Notes: generated by a model not told the origin, from the sequence alone. Counted from the stretch's first letter, positions 20,019-29,791 are shown. The stretch: DNA of 64,000 nt from Klebsiella terrigena (GCF_006539725.1 NZ_BJNO01000005.1:1-64000), one strand, 5' to 3'. Numbers and translations are program-made.

Positions 20019-21956
20019 GTGGAAAAGGCCAAAACTACGGCATGGCATCTTCTGGCTGCCAGCGTAAGTCTGCTGACGCTTAGCCAGCTGGCGCATGCGG
20101 ATTCACTGGATGAACAGCGCAGTCGCTATGCCCAAATTAAGCAGGCGTGGGATAGCCGGCAGATGTCGGTCGTCGACGAGCTGATGCCCACGCTGTCGAC
20201 CTATCCGTTATACCCGTACCTCCAGTACCGGCAGATAACCGATGACCTGATGAACCAGCCGACGCTGGTGGTGAAGAATTTTATTGAGGCTAACCCCACG
20301 CTTCCGCCCGCGCGCTCCCTGAAATCACGCTTCGTCAATGAGCTGGCTCGCCGCAGCGACTGGCAAGGTCTGCTGGCGTTTAGCCCCGACAAGCCGGTCA
20401 GCACCGAAGCGCAGTGTAACTATTACTATGCGAAGCTGAGCGTTGGCCAGGCGCAGGAGGCCTGGGACGGTGCAAAAACGCTGTGGCTCACCGGTAAAAG
20501 CCAGCCCAACGCGTGCGACGCGCTGTTTAGCGCCTGGCGCGCCTCCGGCCAGCAGGACCCGCTGGCCTGGCTCGAACGCATCCGCCTGGCGATGAAGGCG
20601 GGCAACACCAGCCTGGTGCGATCGCTGGCGCAGCAGATGCCGCCTGAGTATCTGACCATCTCTTCGGCGATCGTGGCGCTGGCTAACGATCCGAATACCG
20701 TGATGAATTTTGCCCGCACCACCGGAGCCACCGATTTCACCCGCCAGATGGCGGCGGTGGCCTTTGAGAGCGTGGCGCGTCAGGACGTTGAAAACGCCCG
20801 GCTGATGATCCCTTCGCTGGTCCAGGCGCAGCAGCTCAATGACGATCAAACCCAGGCGCTGCGCGATATCGTGGCCTGGCGCCTGATGGGCACCGACGTG
20901 ACCGACGAGCAGGCGGCCTGGCGCGATGACGCCATTATGCGCTCGCAGTCCACGCCGCTGGTGGAGCGCCGCGTGCGCATGGCGCTGGGGACCGGCGATC
21001 GTCACGGCCTGAACACCTGGCTGGCGCGGCTGCCGATGGAGGCCAAAGAGAAAGACGAGTGGCGCTACTGGCAGGCCGATTTGCTGCTGGAGCGCGGGCG
21101 TGATGATGAAGCGAAAGCCATCCTCCGTTCGCTGATGCAGCAGCGCGGTTTCTACCCGATGATTGCCGCCCAGCGGCTGGGCGAAGCGTTCACCTTCCGT
21201 ATCGACAAGGCGCCCGCCACCCTTGATTCGGCGCTGACCTCGGGGCCGGAAATGGCCAGGGTGCGCGAGCTGATGTACTGGAATATGGACAACACCGCGC
21301 GCAGCGAGTGGGCCAACCTGGTGACCAGCCGAACCAAAGATCAGCAGGCGCAGCTGGCGCGCTATGCCTTCAACCAGCACTGGTGGGATCTGAGCGTTCA
21401 GGCCACCATCGCCGGGAAGCTGTGGGATCAGCTGGAAGAGCGTTTCCCGCTGGCCTGGAACGATCTTTTCTCCCGCTACATCAGCGGCAAAGACATTTCG
21501 CAAAGCTACGCCATGGCGATTGCCCGTCAGGAGAGCGCCTGGAACCCGAAGGTCCGCTCGCCGGTTGGCGCCAGCGGCCTGATGCAGATTATGCCGGGTA
21601 CCGCTACCCATACGGTTGGGATGTTTAATATTGCCGGCTACGGCGGCCCGTCGCAGCTGCTGGATCCGGAGACCAATATTAATATTGGCACCAGCTATCT
21701 GCAGTACGTTTATCAGCAGTTCGGCAATAACCGCATTTACGCATCCGCCGCCTACAACGCCGGGCCTGGACGGGTGCGCACCTGGCGGAGCAATAGCGCC
21801 GGTCGGATCGACGCGGTGGCGTTTATCGAGAGCATTCCGTTCTCGGAAACGCGCGGCTACGTGAAGAACGTGCTCTCCTATGACGCCTACTATCGCTACT
21901 TCATGGGTGAGAAAGCGGGCATGCTCACCGATGCGGAGTGGCAGCAGCGTTACTAA
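20019..21956 (+). CDS. slt: soluble lytic murein transglycosylase Slt70
   Basis: 645 residues with a Sec signal peptide ending LAHA (residue 27), then the alpha-superhelical U and L domains and a C-terminal lysozyme-like domain. The catalytic glutamate lies in ARQESAWNPK at about residue 505, followed by the family motif GASGLMQIMPGTA and the distal AAYNAG. Periplasmic exolytic enzyme forming 1,6-anhydromuropeptides. It starts with GTG at 20019 after AGGGGAAT, as in E. coli. The 269 bases upstream to ettA hold the divergent promoters, not resolved here. Confidence 0.97.
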   Translation: MEKAKTTAWHLLAASVSLLTLSQLAHADSLDEQRSRYAQIKQAWDSRQMSVVDELMPTLSTYPLYPYLQYRQITDDLMNQPTLVVKNFIEANPTLPPARSLKSRFVNELARRSDWQGLLAFSPDKPVSTEAQCNYYYAKLSVGQAQEAWDGAKTLWLTGKSQPNACDALFSAWRASGQQDPLAWLERIRLAMKAGNTSLVRSLAQQMPPEYLTISSAIVALANDPNTVMNFARTTGATDFTRQMAAVAFESVARQDVENARLMIPSLVQAQQLNDDQTQALRDIVAWRLMGTDVTDEQAAWRDDAIMRSQSTPLVERRVRMALGTGDRHGLNTWLARLPMEAKEKDEWRYWQADLLLERGRDDEAKAILRSLMQQRGFYPMIAAQRLGEAFTFRIDKAPATLDSALTSGPEMARVRELMYWNMDNTARSEWANLVTSRTKDQQAQLARYAFNQHWWDLSVQATIAGKLWDQLEERFPLAWNDLFSRYISGKDISQSYAMAIARQESAWNPKVRSPVGASGLMQIMPGTATHTVGMFNIAGYGGPSQLLDPETNINIGTSYLQYVYQQFGNNRIYASAAYNAGPGRVRTWRSNSAGRIDAVAFIESIPFSETRGYVKNVLSYDAYYRYFMGEKAGMLTDAEWQQRY

Positions 21957-21970
21957 CGCCGACGGCCTGC

Positions 21971-21999
21971 GGGCGGTATAGCATTTTGCTATGCCGCCC
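21971..21999 (+). terminator. slt 3' hairpin
   Basis: Twelve-base stem GGGCGGTATAGC/GCTATGCCGCCC (one G-U pair) 14 bases after the slt stop; no run of T follows, so it may act as a 3' stabiliser or a weak terminator. Confidence 0.5.
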
Positions 22000-22014
22000 G
22001 AAATCCATAGAGTA

Positions 22015-22055
22015 TTGACCGGAGTATGCTATGCTTTGTACTCGTTAATGAGTAC
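22015..22055 (+). promoter_or_regulatory. trpR promoter and autoregulatory trp operator
   Basis: A -35 TTGACC (22015-22020) is followed by the trp operator GTACTCGTTAATGAGTAC (22038-22055), with GTACTC/GAGTAC arms. The operator falls where the -10 and start point should be, consistent with TrpR repressing its own gene when tryptophan is bound. Confidence 0.8.
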
Positions 22056-22101
22056 ACACGCTCGGCGGCTCGAGCCGTCGGCCTTAACATGGCGGCGCAA
22101 C

Positions 22102-22434
22102 ATGACCCAACAATCCCCTTATTCAGCGGCGGTGGCCGAACAACGTCATCAGGAGTGGCTTCGTTTCGTGGCCCTGCTTCAGCAGGCGTACGCCGACGAT
22201 CTGCACCTGCCGCTGCTGCAGCTGATGCTGACGCCCGATGAGCGCGAGGCGCTGGGCACCCGCGTGCGGATTATTGAAGAGCTGCTGCGCGGAGAGATGA
22301 GCCAGCGCGAGCTGAAAAGCGAGCTCGGCGCCGGGATTGCCACCATTACCCGCGGCTCAAATAGCCTGAAATCAGCGCCCCCCGAGCTGCGACAGTGGCT
22401 GGAGCAGGCGCTGCTGAACGTTAACGATAAATAG
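22102..22434 (+). CDS. trpR: trp operon repressor TrpR
   Basis: 110-residue all-helical DNA-binding protein. The conserved core [16 protein letters not shown] and the helix-turn-helix [19 protein letters not shown] (about residues 68-90) are nearly identical to E. coli TrpR. It represses trp, aroH, mtr and itself with L-tryptophan as corepressor. The start [11 protein letters not shown] corresponds to E. coli [11 protein letters not shown]; longer in-frame readings would run back through the operator. The last 14 bases overlap the convergent yjjX. Confidence 0.97.
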   Translation: MTQQSPYSAAVAEQRHQEWLRFVALLQQAYADDLHLPLLQLMLTPDEREALGTRVRIIEELLRGEMSQRELKSELGAGIATITRGSNSLKSAPPELRQWLEQALLNVNDK

Positions 22435-22936
22435 CGTTATGAAACGGGCTAAGCGCCAGCACTACCGCCTGATGATAAACGCTGCTGCGCGTCAGCTTAC
22501 CGGCGGTAAAAATGCCGATAGCCCCCTCTTTACGGCCAATTTCATCGATGCCGGTATGCTGTGACATCACCGGCCCTAAGGCTTCGCCGGCGCGGACCTG
22601 TTCGAGGATTGCCGCCGGCAGCGGCAGCGTGGCCGAGCGCGCTTCGCCGCGCTGCAGGCTATTTTCGATAACGACCCAGCTAAACGTACTGCCGTCGTCG
22701 ATCCCGGCCTCAATGGCGACCCAGAAATCGGCATCCGGGCGCGCAGCCCGCGCGTTTACGACCCGATTTCGTGCGCCAGCGCGCGTTTCGTCGTTGCCAA
22801 ACGGCTGTTCCGGCACGCCGCTCTCGACGGAGACGGACTCAATGTGGCAGGATCCTTCGCCGAAGATCTCGTTAAAAGCCTGCAGAATTGCCTGAATTTT
22901 GGCGGGATTAGTGGTAGCTGAGACAACATGGTGCAT
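22421..22936 (-). CDS. yjjX: inosine/xanthosine triphosphatase YjjX
   Basis: 171-residue NTPase of the ITPase-like family (DUF84) that hydrolyses ITP and XTP, preventing noncanonical purines from entering nucleic acid. [11 protein letters not shown] at the N-terminus, [14 protein letters not shown] and [10 protein letters not shown] in the centre, and IGRKEGAIG near the end match the family. The start at 22936 (MHHVVSATT) is equivalent to E. coli; an alternative TTG two codons upstream is less likely. The stop codon lies inside the 3' end of trpR. Confidence 0.93.
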   Translation of the reverse strand: MHHVVSATTNPAKIQAILQAFNEIFGEGSCHIESVSVESGVPEQPFGNDETRAGARNRVVNARAARPDADFWVAIEAGIDDGSTFSWVVIENSLQRGEARSATLPLPAAILEQVRAGEALGPVMSQHTGIDEIGRKEGAIGIFTAGKLTRSSVYHQAVVLALSPFHNAIYR

Positions 22937-23049
22937 AATCAAACAACTCAGAATAAATTAACGTCATCGCAGTATACTCCAAATCGTTTTCGCTGCAGGC
23001 CACCGGCCCGCTAGCCGAAATTGTGAAGAGCACAGAACGGATAAAAAGC

Positions 23050-23697
23050 ATGTTACAGGTACACCTTGTTCGCCACGGTGAAACGCAGTGGAACGCCGAG
23101 CGACGTATTCAGGGCCAGTCCGACAGTCCGCTAACCGTCCACGGTGAGCGCCAGGCCTGGCAGGTTGGCGAACGCGCCAGAACGCTGAACATTACGCATA
23201 TTATTGCCAGCGATTTAGGCCGTACGCGGCGAACGGCAGAAATTATCGCGGAAGCCTGCGGCTGCAGCGTCGTCCTCGACTCACGCCTGCGCGAGCTGGA
23301 TATGGGGGTTCTTGAGAAACGCCATATCGATTCGCTGAGCGCGGAAGAGGAAGGCTGGCGTCGTCGGCTGGTTAACGGCACCCCGGACGGGCGTATTCCG
23401 CAAGGTGAGTCGATGCAGGAGCTCAGCCAGCGTATGCACGCGGCGCTGACCTCCTGTCTGGAGCTGCCTGAGGGGAGTCGGCCGCTGCTGGTAAGTCACG
23501 GCATGGCGTTGGGCTGTCTGGTGAGCACGATTCTTGGCCTGCCCGCGCACGCTGAACGTCGGCTGCGCCTGCGTAACTGTTCCATTTCGCGCGTTGACTA
23601 TCAGCAAAGCCCGTGGCTGGCTTCAGGCTGGGTGGTGGAGACCGCGGGGGATATTTCGCATCTTGATGCCCCCGCGATGGACGAACTGCAGCGCTAG
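23050..23697 (+). CDS. gpmB: histidine phosphatase-family protein GpmB/YtjC
   Basis: 215 residues with the catalytic LVRHGETQWN motif (His9) near the N-terminus, the ELDMGVLE segment with the acid/base glutamate, and the second histidine in LLVSHGMALG. Historically named phosphoglycerate mutase 2; the E. coli protein is now regarded as a broad phosphatase, so the mutase role is doubtful. The start at 23050 is the conserved methionine although no strong ribosome binding site precedes it. Its stop overlaps the rob stop by four bases. Confidence 0.94.
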   Translation: MLQVHLVRHGETQWNAERRIQGQSDSPLTVHGERQAWQVGERARTLNITHIIASDLGRTRRTAEIIAEACGCSVVLDSRLRELDMGVLEKRHIDSLSAEEEGWRRRLVNGTPDGRIPQGESMQELSQRMHAALTSCLELPEGSRPLLVSHGMALGCLVSTILGLPAHAERRLRLRNCSISRVDYQQSPWLASGWVVETAGDISHLDAPAMDELQR

Positions 23698-24563
23698 CGG
23701 CGGATCGGGATCAGGTACTCGCAGCGTAGCTGAATCGGCGTATCCTGATCCCGGCTTTCATCCTCAGGGAAGAAGCGTTCGATATCCAGGCCCTTGCGGC
23801 GAGTGAGGTTCAGCATCGGCATACAGGTGCCGTACACCGTCAGGATAAACTCCTGCAGCCCGGTCCCTAATCCTTCATAGGTGAACATCACGTACTCACC
23901 GCCTTCCAGGGCGATCGGATGCGAATTGTGCAGGTGACCGTTAGCCATCTCCGGCGTTACGGCCGTGGTATAGAAGACCTCCTGCTCGTCATCTTTCTCA
24001 AGACTTGGGCGCGGCTCATGCAGGCCGTAAAGGGTAGGCGGAATCGACGGCGAATTGCCGAGGAAATCCCGCCAGAACTGCACGCGCATCTGGCTACGGA
24101 AATCAGAGATCTCCTCCAGCTTACAGGTATAGCTCTGGGTTACGCCAATCAGTGGCGTATTGCTCAGGGTGATAAACTCATGCTGTGGCATGGTGAATTC
24201 ACCCAGTCGCAGGGGAGGACGCATACCGTAAGAGCTCCAGTCAGGGGAGCGGCGGTAGAGCGCAGGCGTCAGGGAGAACTGCTTTTTAAACGCGCGGGTA
24301 AAGGTTTGCTGAGAGTCGAAGCGGTACTGTAGCGCAATGTCGAGGATCGGACGCGCGGTCAGGCGCAGAGCCACCGCCGATTTTGATAAACGGCGCGCGC
24401 GGATATAGGCACCTATGGCATGGCCTGTCACGTCTTTGAACATTCTTTGCAAATGCCACTTGGAATAACCAGCCTTCGCTGCCACATTGTCCAACGACAG
24501 CGGCTGATCCAGGTGACCTTCCAGCCAGCTAAGGAGATCGCGAATAATCCCTGCTTGATCCAT
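23694..24563 (-). CDS. rob: right origin-binding protein Rob
   Basis: 289 residues. The N-terminal AraC/XylS domain (about 1-115) has two helix-turn-helices (NVAAKAGYSKWHLQRMFK and the RPILDIALQYRFDSQQTFTRAFKK region) and is close to MarA and SoxS. The C-terminal GyrI-like domain (about 120-289) binds inducers such as bile salts. It activates marbox promoters including acrAB and micF. Very close to E. coli Rob in length and sequence. Confidence 0.97.
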   Translation of the reverse strand: MDQAGIIRDLLSWLEGHLDQPLSLDNVAAKAGYSKWHLQRMFKDVTGHAIGAYIRARRLSKSAVALRLTARPILDIALQYRFDSQQTFTRAFKKQFSLTPALYRRSPDWSSYGMRPPLRLGEFTMPQHEFITLSNTPLIGVTQSYTCKLEEISDFRSQMRVQFWRDFLGNSPSIPPTLYGLHEPRPSLEKDDEQEVFYTTAVTPEMANGHLHNSHPIALEGGEYVMFTYEGLGTGLQEFILTVYGTCMPMLNLTRRKGLDIERFFPEDESRDQDTPIQLRCEYLIPIRR

Positions 24564-24771
24564 AAAATGTCCTCATCCTTAAACTTAGGTGCCTGCTACT
24601 AAGGTAGCGGATAATAGCATTTTTTGATGTTTTAGCATTCAGTGTTTTTTTTGCTTTTAAATGCGATTTGTCAGCGAACATCCCCGCTATTTTTGTAAAG
24701 CTGTGATCTATAAACCTTTTCCATTGAGCAGATAATCATCGCTCGGGGAAATTCTAAAAAATGGTAACAAT

Positions 24772-25245
24772 ATGAAATACAAGAAGTTAATGATCGGACT
24801 GCTTTTACTGGCCGGCGGCCAGGCGGCTCAGGCGGAACAGATTGGCTCGGTGGATACCGTCTTCAAATTCTTCGGCCCGGACCATAAGATCGTCGTTGAA
24901 GCCTTTGACGATCCGGACGTGCAGAACGTGACCTGCTATATCAGCCGGGCGAAAACCGGCGGCATTAAGGGCGGTCTGGGACTGGCTGAAGATACCTCTG
25001 ACGCGGCGATCTCCTGCCAGCAGGTCGGGCCGATTGAAGTGACCGATAAGATCAAAAACGGCAAGTCGCAGGGAGACGTTGTGTTCCAGAAACGCACCTC
25101 GCTGGTGTTTAAAAAGCTGCAGGTCGTCCGTTTTTACGATAGCAAGCGTAACGCCCTGATCTACATGAGCTATTCCGATAAGGTCGTTGACGGATCGCCG
25201 AAGAATGCGATCAGCGCCGTGCCGATCATGCCGTGGAATAAATAA
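24772..25245 (+). CDS. creA: CreA family protein
   Basis: 157 residues with a Sec signal peptide ending GGQAAQA (residue 21) and the conserved core [25 protein letters not shown], typical of CreA. Periplasmic protein of unknown function. First gene of creABCD, 12 bases before creB. It is divergent from rob over 208 bases, which should hold both promoters; no CreB tag was seen there. Confidence 0.94.
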   Translation: MKYKKLMIGLLLLAGGQAAQAEQIGSVDTVFKFFGPDHKIVVEAFDDPDVQNVTCYISRAKTGGIKGGLGLAEDTSDAAISCQQVGPIEVTDKIKNGKSQGDVVFQKRTSLVFKKLQVVRFYDSKRNALIYMSYSDKVVDGSPKNAISAVPIMPWNK

Positions 25246-25257
25246 CAGGGAACGACG

Positions 25258-25947
25258 ATGCAGCAGCCGCAGATCTGGTTGGTGGAGGATGAGCAGAGTA
25301 TCGCCGACACGCTTGTCTACATGCTCCAGCAGGAAGGCTTTGTGGTGAGCGTTTTTGAGCGTGGTCTGCCCGCGCTCGATGCCGCCCGCCACCGGATGCC
25401 GGACCTGGCCATTCTGGACGTGGGCCTGCCCGACATCAGCGGCTTTGAGCTGTGCCGTCAGCTGCTGGGCCGCAATCCGACGCTGCCGGTTCTGTTCCTC
25501 ACCGCCCGTAGCGAAGAGGTGGATAAGCTGCTGGGCCTTGAAATAGGCGCCGATGACTACATCGCGAAGCCCTTCTCGCCGCGTGAGGTGTGCGCCCGGG
25601 TGCGCACCGTTCTGCGGCGGGTGCAAAAGTTTGCGACCTCTGGCGCAGTGCTGCAGGTGGGCGAATTTCAGCTCAACGAGGCCGCGGCGCGGGTCACCTG
25701 GTGCGGCCAGCCGTTAACCCTGACGCGCTATGAATTCCTGCTGCTAAAAACGCTCCTGCGCTCGCCGGGGCGGGTCTTTTCCCGCCAGCAGCTGATGGAC
25801 GCGGTGTGGGGAGATGCGCATGAAAGCTTCGACCGCACCGTTGATACCCATATCAAAACCCTGCGCGCAAAGCTGCGCGAGGTTAATCCTCACCTCTCAC
25901 CGGTTAATACGCATCGCGGCATGGGATATAGCCTGGGAGGCGCCTGA
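25258..25947 (+). CDS. creB: response regulator CreB
   Basis: 229 residues: receiver domain with phosphoacceptor Asp54 (AILDVGLPD) and Lys in IAKPFSP, then an OmpR-type winged helix (about 130-225). It controls the Cre regulon, active in minimal medium with fermentable carbon, by binding TTCAC-N6-TTCAC tags. GGAACGACG precedes the ATG, and the stop overlaps the creC start by one base. Confidence 0.96.
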   Translation: MQQPQIWLVEDEQSIADTLVYMLQQEGFVVSVFERGLPALDAARHRMPDLAILDVGLPDISGFELCRQLLGRNPTLPVLFLTARSEEVDKLLGLEIGADDYIAKPFSPREVCARVRTVLRRVQKFATSGAVLQVGEFQLNEAAARVTWCGQPLTLTRYEFLLLKTLLRSPGRVFSRQQLMDAVWGDAHESFDRTVDTHIKTLRAKLREVNPHLSPVNTHRGMGYSLGGA

Positions 25948-27371
25948 TGCGTATCGGCATGCGGCTGCTGCTGGGCTACTTTCTGATTGTCGCGATTGCG
26001 GCATGGTTCGTGCTTTTCATTTTCGTCCAGGAGATCAAACCCGGGGTACGCCGGGCGACGGAAGGTACGCTGATTGATACCGCCACGCTGCTGGCGGAGC
26101 TGGCGCGAGAAGATCTGCTTTCCGATCAGCCGCAGCAGGGAAGGCTGGCCAGGGCGTTTCAGGCGCTGCACCAGCGGCCGATCGAGGCGAATATCGCGGG
26201 CATCAGCAAAACGCGTAACGAGTATCGCGTCTACCTGACCGATGAGAAGGGCAAGGTGGTATTCGATTCGGCGGGAGAAGCGGTGGGGCAGGACTATTCC
26301 CGCTGGAATGACGTCTGGCTGACCCTGCGCGGCCAGTACGGTGCGCGCAGCACCCTGGCCGACCCCAACGACGCGGGCAGTTCGGTGATGTACGTCGCCG
26401 CGCCGGTCACCGATGGCGGCCGTATTATTGGGGTGCTGAGCGTCAGTAAACCCAACCAGGCGATGGCGCCGGTGATTAAGCGCAGCGAACGGCGAATGCT
26501 CTGGGCCGGCGGGGCGCTGCTGGGGATCGCGCTGCTGATAGGCTCGCTGATGGTCTGGTGGATCAACTTCTCGATCGGCAAGCTGGTGCGCTACGCCGAT
26601 TCGGTGACGGCCGACCGGCCGCTTCCGCTGCCGGAAATTGGCAGCAGCGAGCTGCGCAAGCTGGCGCTGGCGCTGGAAAGCATGCGCGTCAAGCTGGAGG
26701 GTAAGAACACCATTGAAAACTACGTTCACGCCCTGACGCATGAGCTGAAAAGCCCGCTGGCCGCTATTCGAGGCGCCGCAGAGATCCTGCGTGAAGGCCC
26801 CCCGCCGGAGGTCGCCGCGCGTTTTACCGGCAATATCCTGACGCAGAATGCGCGGATGCAGTCGCTGGTTGAGAAGCTGTTACGCCAGGCGAGGCTGGAG
26901 AACCGGCTGGAGATCGCCCTTGAGCCGCTCGCAATTGATAGCCTTTTCCGTCGCTTAGCCGAGGAGCGCGAGGCGGTACTGGCGGTAAAGAAAATCCGCT
27001 TACGCTGGCAGGAGAGCGGCCTGACGGCGGAGGCCGACGGCGAGCTGCTGGCGCAGGCCCTGGGCAATCTGCTGGATAACGCCATCGATTTTACCCCTGC
27101 GCAAGGGGAGATCGTCATGAGCGCAGAGCAGCAGCAGGCGGGCCTGGCGCTGACCATCAGCGATAGCGGCAGCGGCATCCCGGATTATGCACTTGGACGC
27201 ATCTTCGAACGTTTCTATTCGCTGCCGCGTGAAAACGGCCATAAAAGCAGCGGATTGGGGCTGGCTTTTGTCCGTGAAGTGGCGCGGCTGCATCAGGGCG
27301 ATATTCAGCTCAGCAATCGCCCGCAGGGCGGCGTACGCGCTGTGCTGATACTTCACCGTCCCTTCACATAG
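25947..27371 (+). CDS. creC: sensor histidine kinase CreC
   Basis: 474 residues with transmembrane segments at about 8-27 and 186-206, a periplasmic sensor between them, a HAMP-like linker, the H-box HALTHELKSPL (His265), and the ATPase domain with N-box GNLLDNAIDF, GSGIPD and GLGLAFVRE. Partner of CreB. Its ATG overlaps the creB stop. The last codons carry a CreB binding tag for creD. Confidence 0.96.
   Translation: MRIGMRLLLGYFLIVAIAAWFVLFIFVQEIKPGVRRATEGTLIDTATLLAELAREDLLSDQPQQGRLARAFQALHQRPIEANIAGISKTRNEYRVYLTDEKGKVVFDSAGEAVGQDYSRWNDVWLTLRGQYGARSTLADPNDAGSSVMYVAAPVTDGGRIIGVLSVSKPNQAMAPVIKRSERRMLWAGGALLGIALLIGSLMVWWINFSIGKLVRYADSVTADRPLPLPEIGSSELRKLALALESMRVKLEGKNTIENYVHALTHELKSPLAAIRGAAEILREGPPPEVAARFTGNILTQNARMQSLVEKLLRQARLENRLEIALEPLAIDSLFRRLAEEREAVLAVKKIRLRWQESGLTAEADGELLAQALGNLLDNAIDFTPAQGEIVMSAEQQQAGLALTISDSGSGIPDYALGRIFERFYSLPRENGHKSSGLGLAFVREVARLHQGDIQLSNRPQGGVRAVLILHRPFT
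27352..27367 (+). promoter_or_regulatory. CreB tag (creD promoter)
   Basis: TTCACCGTCCCTTCAC is an exact TTCAC-N6-TTCAC direct repeat. It lies within the last five codons of creC and about 60 bases upstream of creD, the gene known to be most strongly controlled by CreBC. Confidence 0.85.
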
Positions 27372-27428
27372 CTTCAAACTCCCCCCACATAGCCCGGCTA
27401 AGGTGAGCGCTTCACTGAGGAGAACGCT

Positions 27429-28787
27429 ATGTTGAAATCACCGCTATTCTGGAAAATGAGCACCCTGCTGGGGTGCATCCTGTTGTTATCTATTCCCCTG
27501 ATGATGGTCCGGCAGCTGATTGTCGAGCGGGCGGACTATCGTAGCGACGTTGTTGATGCGCTGGAGAAAAGCACCAGCGGCGCGCAAAAGCTGACCGGGC
27601 CGCTGATCGCGATCCCGGTTACCGAGACGTTGACCCGTCTTGAGGATAAAAAAGAGGTCGAGTATCAGCGGACCTGGGTGCACTACTGGCTACCGGAATC
27701 GCTGGCGATAAGCGGCAAGCAGAACGTGGAATCCCGACAGATAGGCATTTATGAGGGCCAAATCTGGCACAATACGCTCGGGATCAGGGCGCAGTTTGAT
27801 ACCTCCCGCCTGGCTGAACTTAAAAAAGACAATATTACGCTGGGCAGGCTCTTTGTGGTGGTCGGCGTCAGCGATGCGCGCGGAATTGGCGCGATTAACG
27901 CGCCGGAGTTCGGCGGTGAGACGCTGCCCGTGGAGCCTGGGCTGGGCCTCAGCGGCAGCGGAGAGGGGATTCATATGCCGCTACCGCCGCTGTCGGCGCA
28001 GCAGAAAACGCTGGACCTTGCGTTCACTCTCAACCTGAACGGAACGGGAAGTTTCTCGGTGGTGCCCGTTGGGCGCACTAGCGAGCTGCAGCTGGCAAGC
28101 AACTGGGCGCACCCCGGTTTTCTTGGCGATTTTCTTCCCGTTAGCCGCGAGATCGGCGCCTCCGGCTATAGCGCCCGCTGGCAAAGCAGCTGGTTTGCCA
28201 ACAACATGGCGAAGTTCTTCGTTGACGATCGGGAGGTTGAGTGGCACCAGCTGCCGGCTTTCAACGTCAACGTCACTACGCCAGCCGACCAATATCAGCT
28301 GACCGATCGGGCGACTAAATATGCCATTCTTTTGATTGCGCTAACCTTTATGGCTTTCTTTGTCTTCGAAAGTTTAACGATGTACCGCCTGCATCCGCTG
28401 CAGTATCTGCTGGTTGGCCTGTCGTTGGTGATGTTCTATCTGGTATTGCTGGCGCTCTCGGAACACGTTGGCTTTACGCCATCATGGATTGCCGCCAGCG
28501 TCATCGGCGCGCTGATCAACGCCGTGTATCTGCACGCCGTGCTGAAAGGATGGCGCAACAGCCTGCTCTTCGTCTGCGCGCTATTATTGCTGGATAGCGT
28601 TATGTGGATGCTGCTGCGTTCGGAAGATAGCGCGCTGCTGCTCGGGACCGGCGTGCTGCTGCTGGCGCTAAGCGCGCTGATGCTGCTAACCCGCCACGTT
28701 GACTGGTATGCGCTATCGTCTCAGAAGCCAAAAAAGGCGGAGCAGCCCGACGGTGGGGGCGACGATACGTTCAGGATCTGGAAATAA
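27429..28787 (+). CDS. creD: cell envelope integrity inner-membrane protein CreD
   Basis: 452 residues. One N-terminal transmembrane segment (about 9-27), a long periplasmic region, then a cluster of about five transmembrane helices from residue 300 to 430 and a short cytoplasmic tail. It matches CreD, whose expression is the standard read-out of CreBC; the molecular role is unresolved, with links to colicin tolerance and beta-lactam response. It is separated from creC by 57 bases and has its own CreB-dependent promoter. Confidence 0.95.
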   Translation: MLKSPLFWKMSTLLGCILLLSIPLMMVRQLIVERADYRSDVVDALEKSTSGAQKLTGPLIAIPVTETLTRLEDKKEVEYQRTWVHYWLPESLAISGKQNVESRQIGIYEGQIWHNTLGIRAQFDTSRLAELKKDNITLGRLFVVVGVSDARGIGAINAPEFGGETLPVEPGLGLSGSGEGIHMPLPPLSAQQKTLDLAFTLNLNGTGSFSVVPVGRTSELQLASNWAHPGFLGDFLPVSREIGASGYSARWQSSWFANNMAKFFVDDREVEWHQLPAFNVNVTTPADQYQLTDRATKYAILLIALTFMAFFVFESLTMYRLHPLQYLLVGLSLVMFYLVLLALSEHVGFTPSWIAASVIGALINAVYLHAVLKGWRNSLLFVCALLLLDSVMWMLLRSEDSALLLGTGVLLLALSALMLLTRHVDWYALSSQKPKKAEQPDGGGDDTFRIWK

Positions 28788-28788
28788 A

Positions 28789-28813
28789 AAAACGGCGCCT
28801 TGAGCGCCGTTTT
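28789..28813. terminator. bidirectional terminator creD/arcA
   Basis: Stem AAAACGGCGC/GCGCCGTTTT with a CTTGA loop between the convergent creD and arcA ends. Confidence 0.9.
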
Positions 28814-28838
28814 ACGTTGATGCTGCGGGAATAGTTGA

Positions 28839-29555
28839 TTATTCCTGCAGATCGCCACAGAAGCGGTAACCTTCACCGTGAATGGTAGCGATGATTTCCG
28901 GCGTATCCGGAGTAGATTCAAAATGCTTACGAATGCGACGGATGGTCACGTCTACGGTACGGTCGTGCGGCTTAAGCTCACGGCCGGTCATTTTCTTCAG
29001 CAGTTCAGCGCGTGACTGGATTTTGCCCGGGTTTTCGCAGAAGTGCAGCATTGCGCGGAATTCACTGCGCGGCAGCTTGTACTGCTCACCGTTCGGGCTG
29101 ACCAGAGAACGGCTGTTGATATCCAGTTCCCAGCCGTTGAACTTGTAGCTTTCTACGCTGCGACGTTCTTCGCTTACGGTACCCAGATTCATGGTACGGG
29201 AGAGCAGGTTGCGCGCGCGAATAGTCAGTTCACGGGGGTTGAATGGCTTGGTGATATAGTCATCTGCGCCAATTTCGAGGCCCAAAATCTTATCAACTTC
29301 ATTATCGCGGCCGGTAAGGAACATCAGCGCGACGTCCGCCTGTTCGCGCAGTTCACGCGCCAGCAGGAGACCATTTTTACCCGGCAGGTTAATATCCATG
29401 ATTACCAGGTTGATATCATTTTCAGACAGGATCTGATGCATTTCCGCGCCATCGGTCGCTTCGAACACATCATAACCTTCTGCTTCGAAAATACTTTTTA
29501 ACGTGTTGCGTGTTACCAACTCGTCTTCAACGATAAGAATGTGCGGGGTCTGCAT
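28839..29555 (-). CDS. arcA: aerobic respiration response regulator ArcA
   Basis: 238 residues, essentially the E. coli protein: receiver with phosphoacceptor Asp54 (IMDINLPG) and Lys in ITKPFNP, then an OmpR-family winged helix (about 135-234). Phosphorylated by ArcB under low oxygen; represses respiratory and TCA genes. The leader region is long and contains yjjY on the opposite strand, a candidate promoter and an FNR box. Confidence 0.98.
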   Translation of the reverse strand: MQTPHILIVEDELVTRNTLKSIFEAEGYDVFEATDGAEMHQILSENDINLVIMDINLPGKNGLLLARELREQADVALMFLTGRDNEVDKILGLEIGADDYITKPFNPRELTIRARNLLSRTMNLGTVSEERRSVESYKFNGWELDINSRSLVSPNGEQYKLPRSEFRAMLHFCENPGKIQSRAELLKKMTGRELKPHDRTVDVTIRRIRKHFESTPDTPEIIATIHGEGYRFCGDLQE

Positions 29556-29650
29556 GTTTGCTACCTAAATTGCCAACTAAATCGAAACAGGAAGTACCAA
29601 AGTCCCTGACCTGCCTGGTACATGTCGCAAATTAACATGTCCGGCGTAAC

Positions 29651-29791
29651 ATGACTAAAGTACGTAATTGCGTTCTTGATGCACTTTCCATCAACGTCAA
29701 CAACATCATTAGCTTGGTCGTGGGTACTTTCCCTCTGGACCCGACGGTGTCAAAAACGGCTGTCATCCTAACCATTTTAACAGCAATATAA
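29651..29791 (+). CDS. yjjY: small protein YjjY
   Basis: 46-codon frame beginning MTKVRNCVLDALSINVNN and ending AVILTILTAI, matching E. coli YjjY in length and nearly all positions. It is antisense to the arcA leader. No convincing ribosome binding site precedes the ATG, so its translation is uncertain; conservation may partly reflect the arcA promoter that lies over its 3' end. Function unknown. Confidence 0.6.
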   Translation: MTKVRNCVLDALSINVNNIISLVVGTFPLDPTVSKTAVILTILTAI

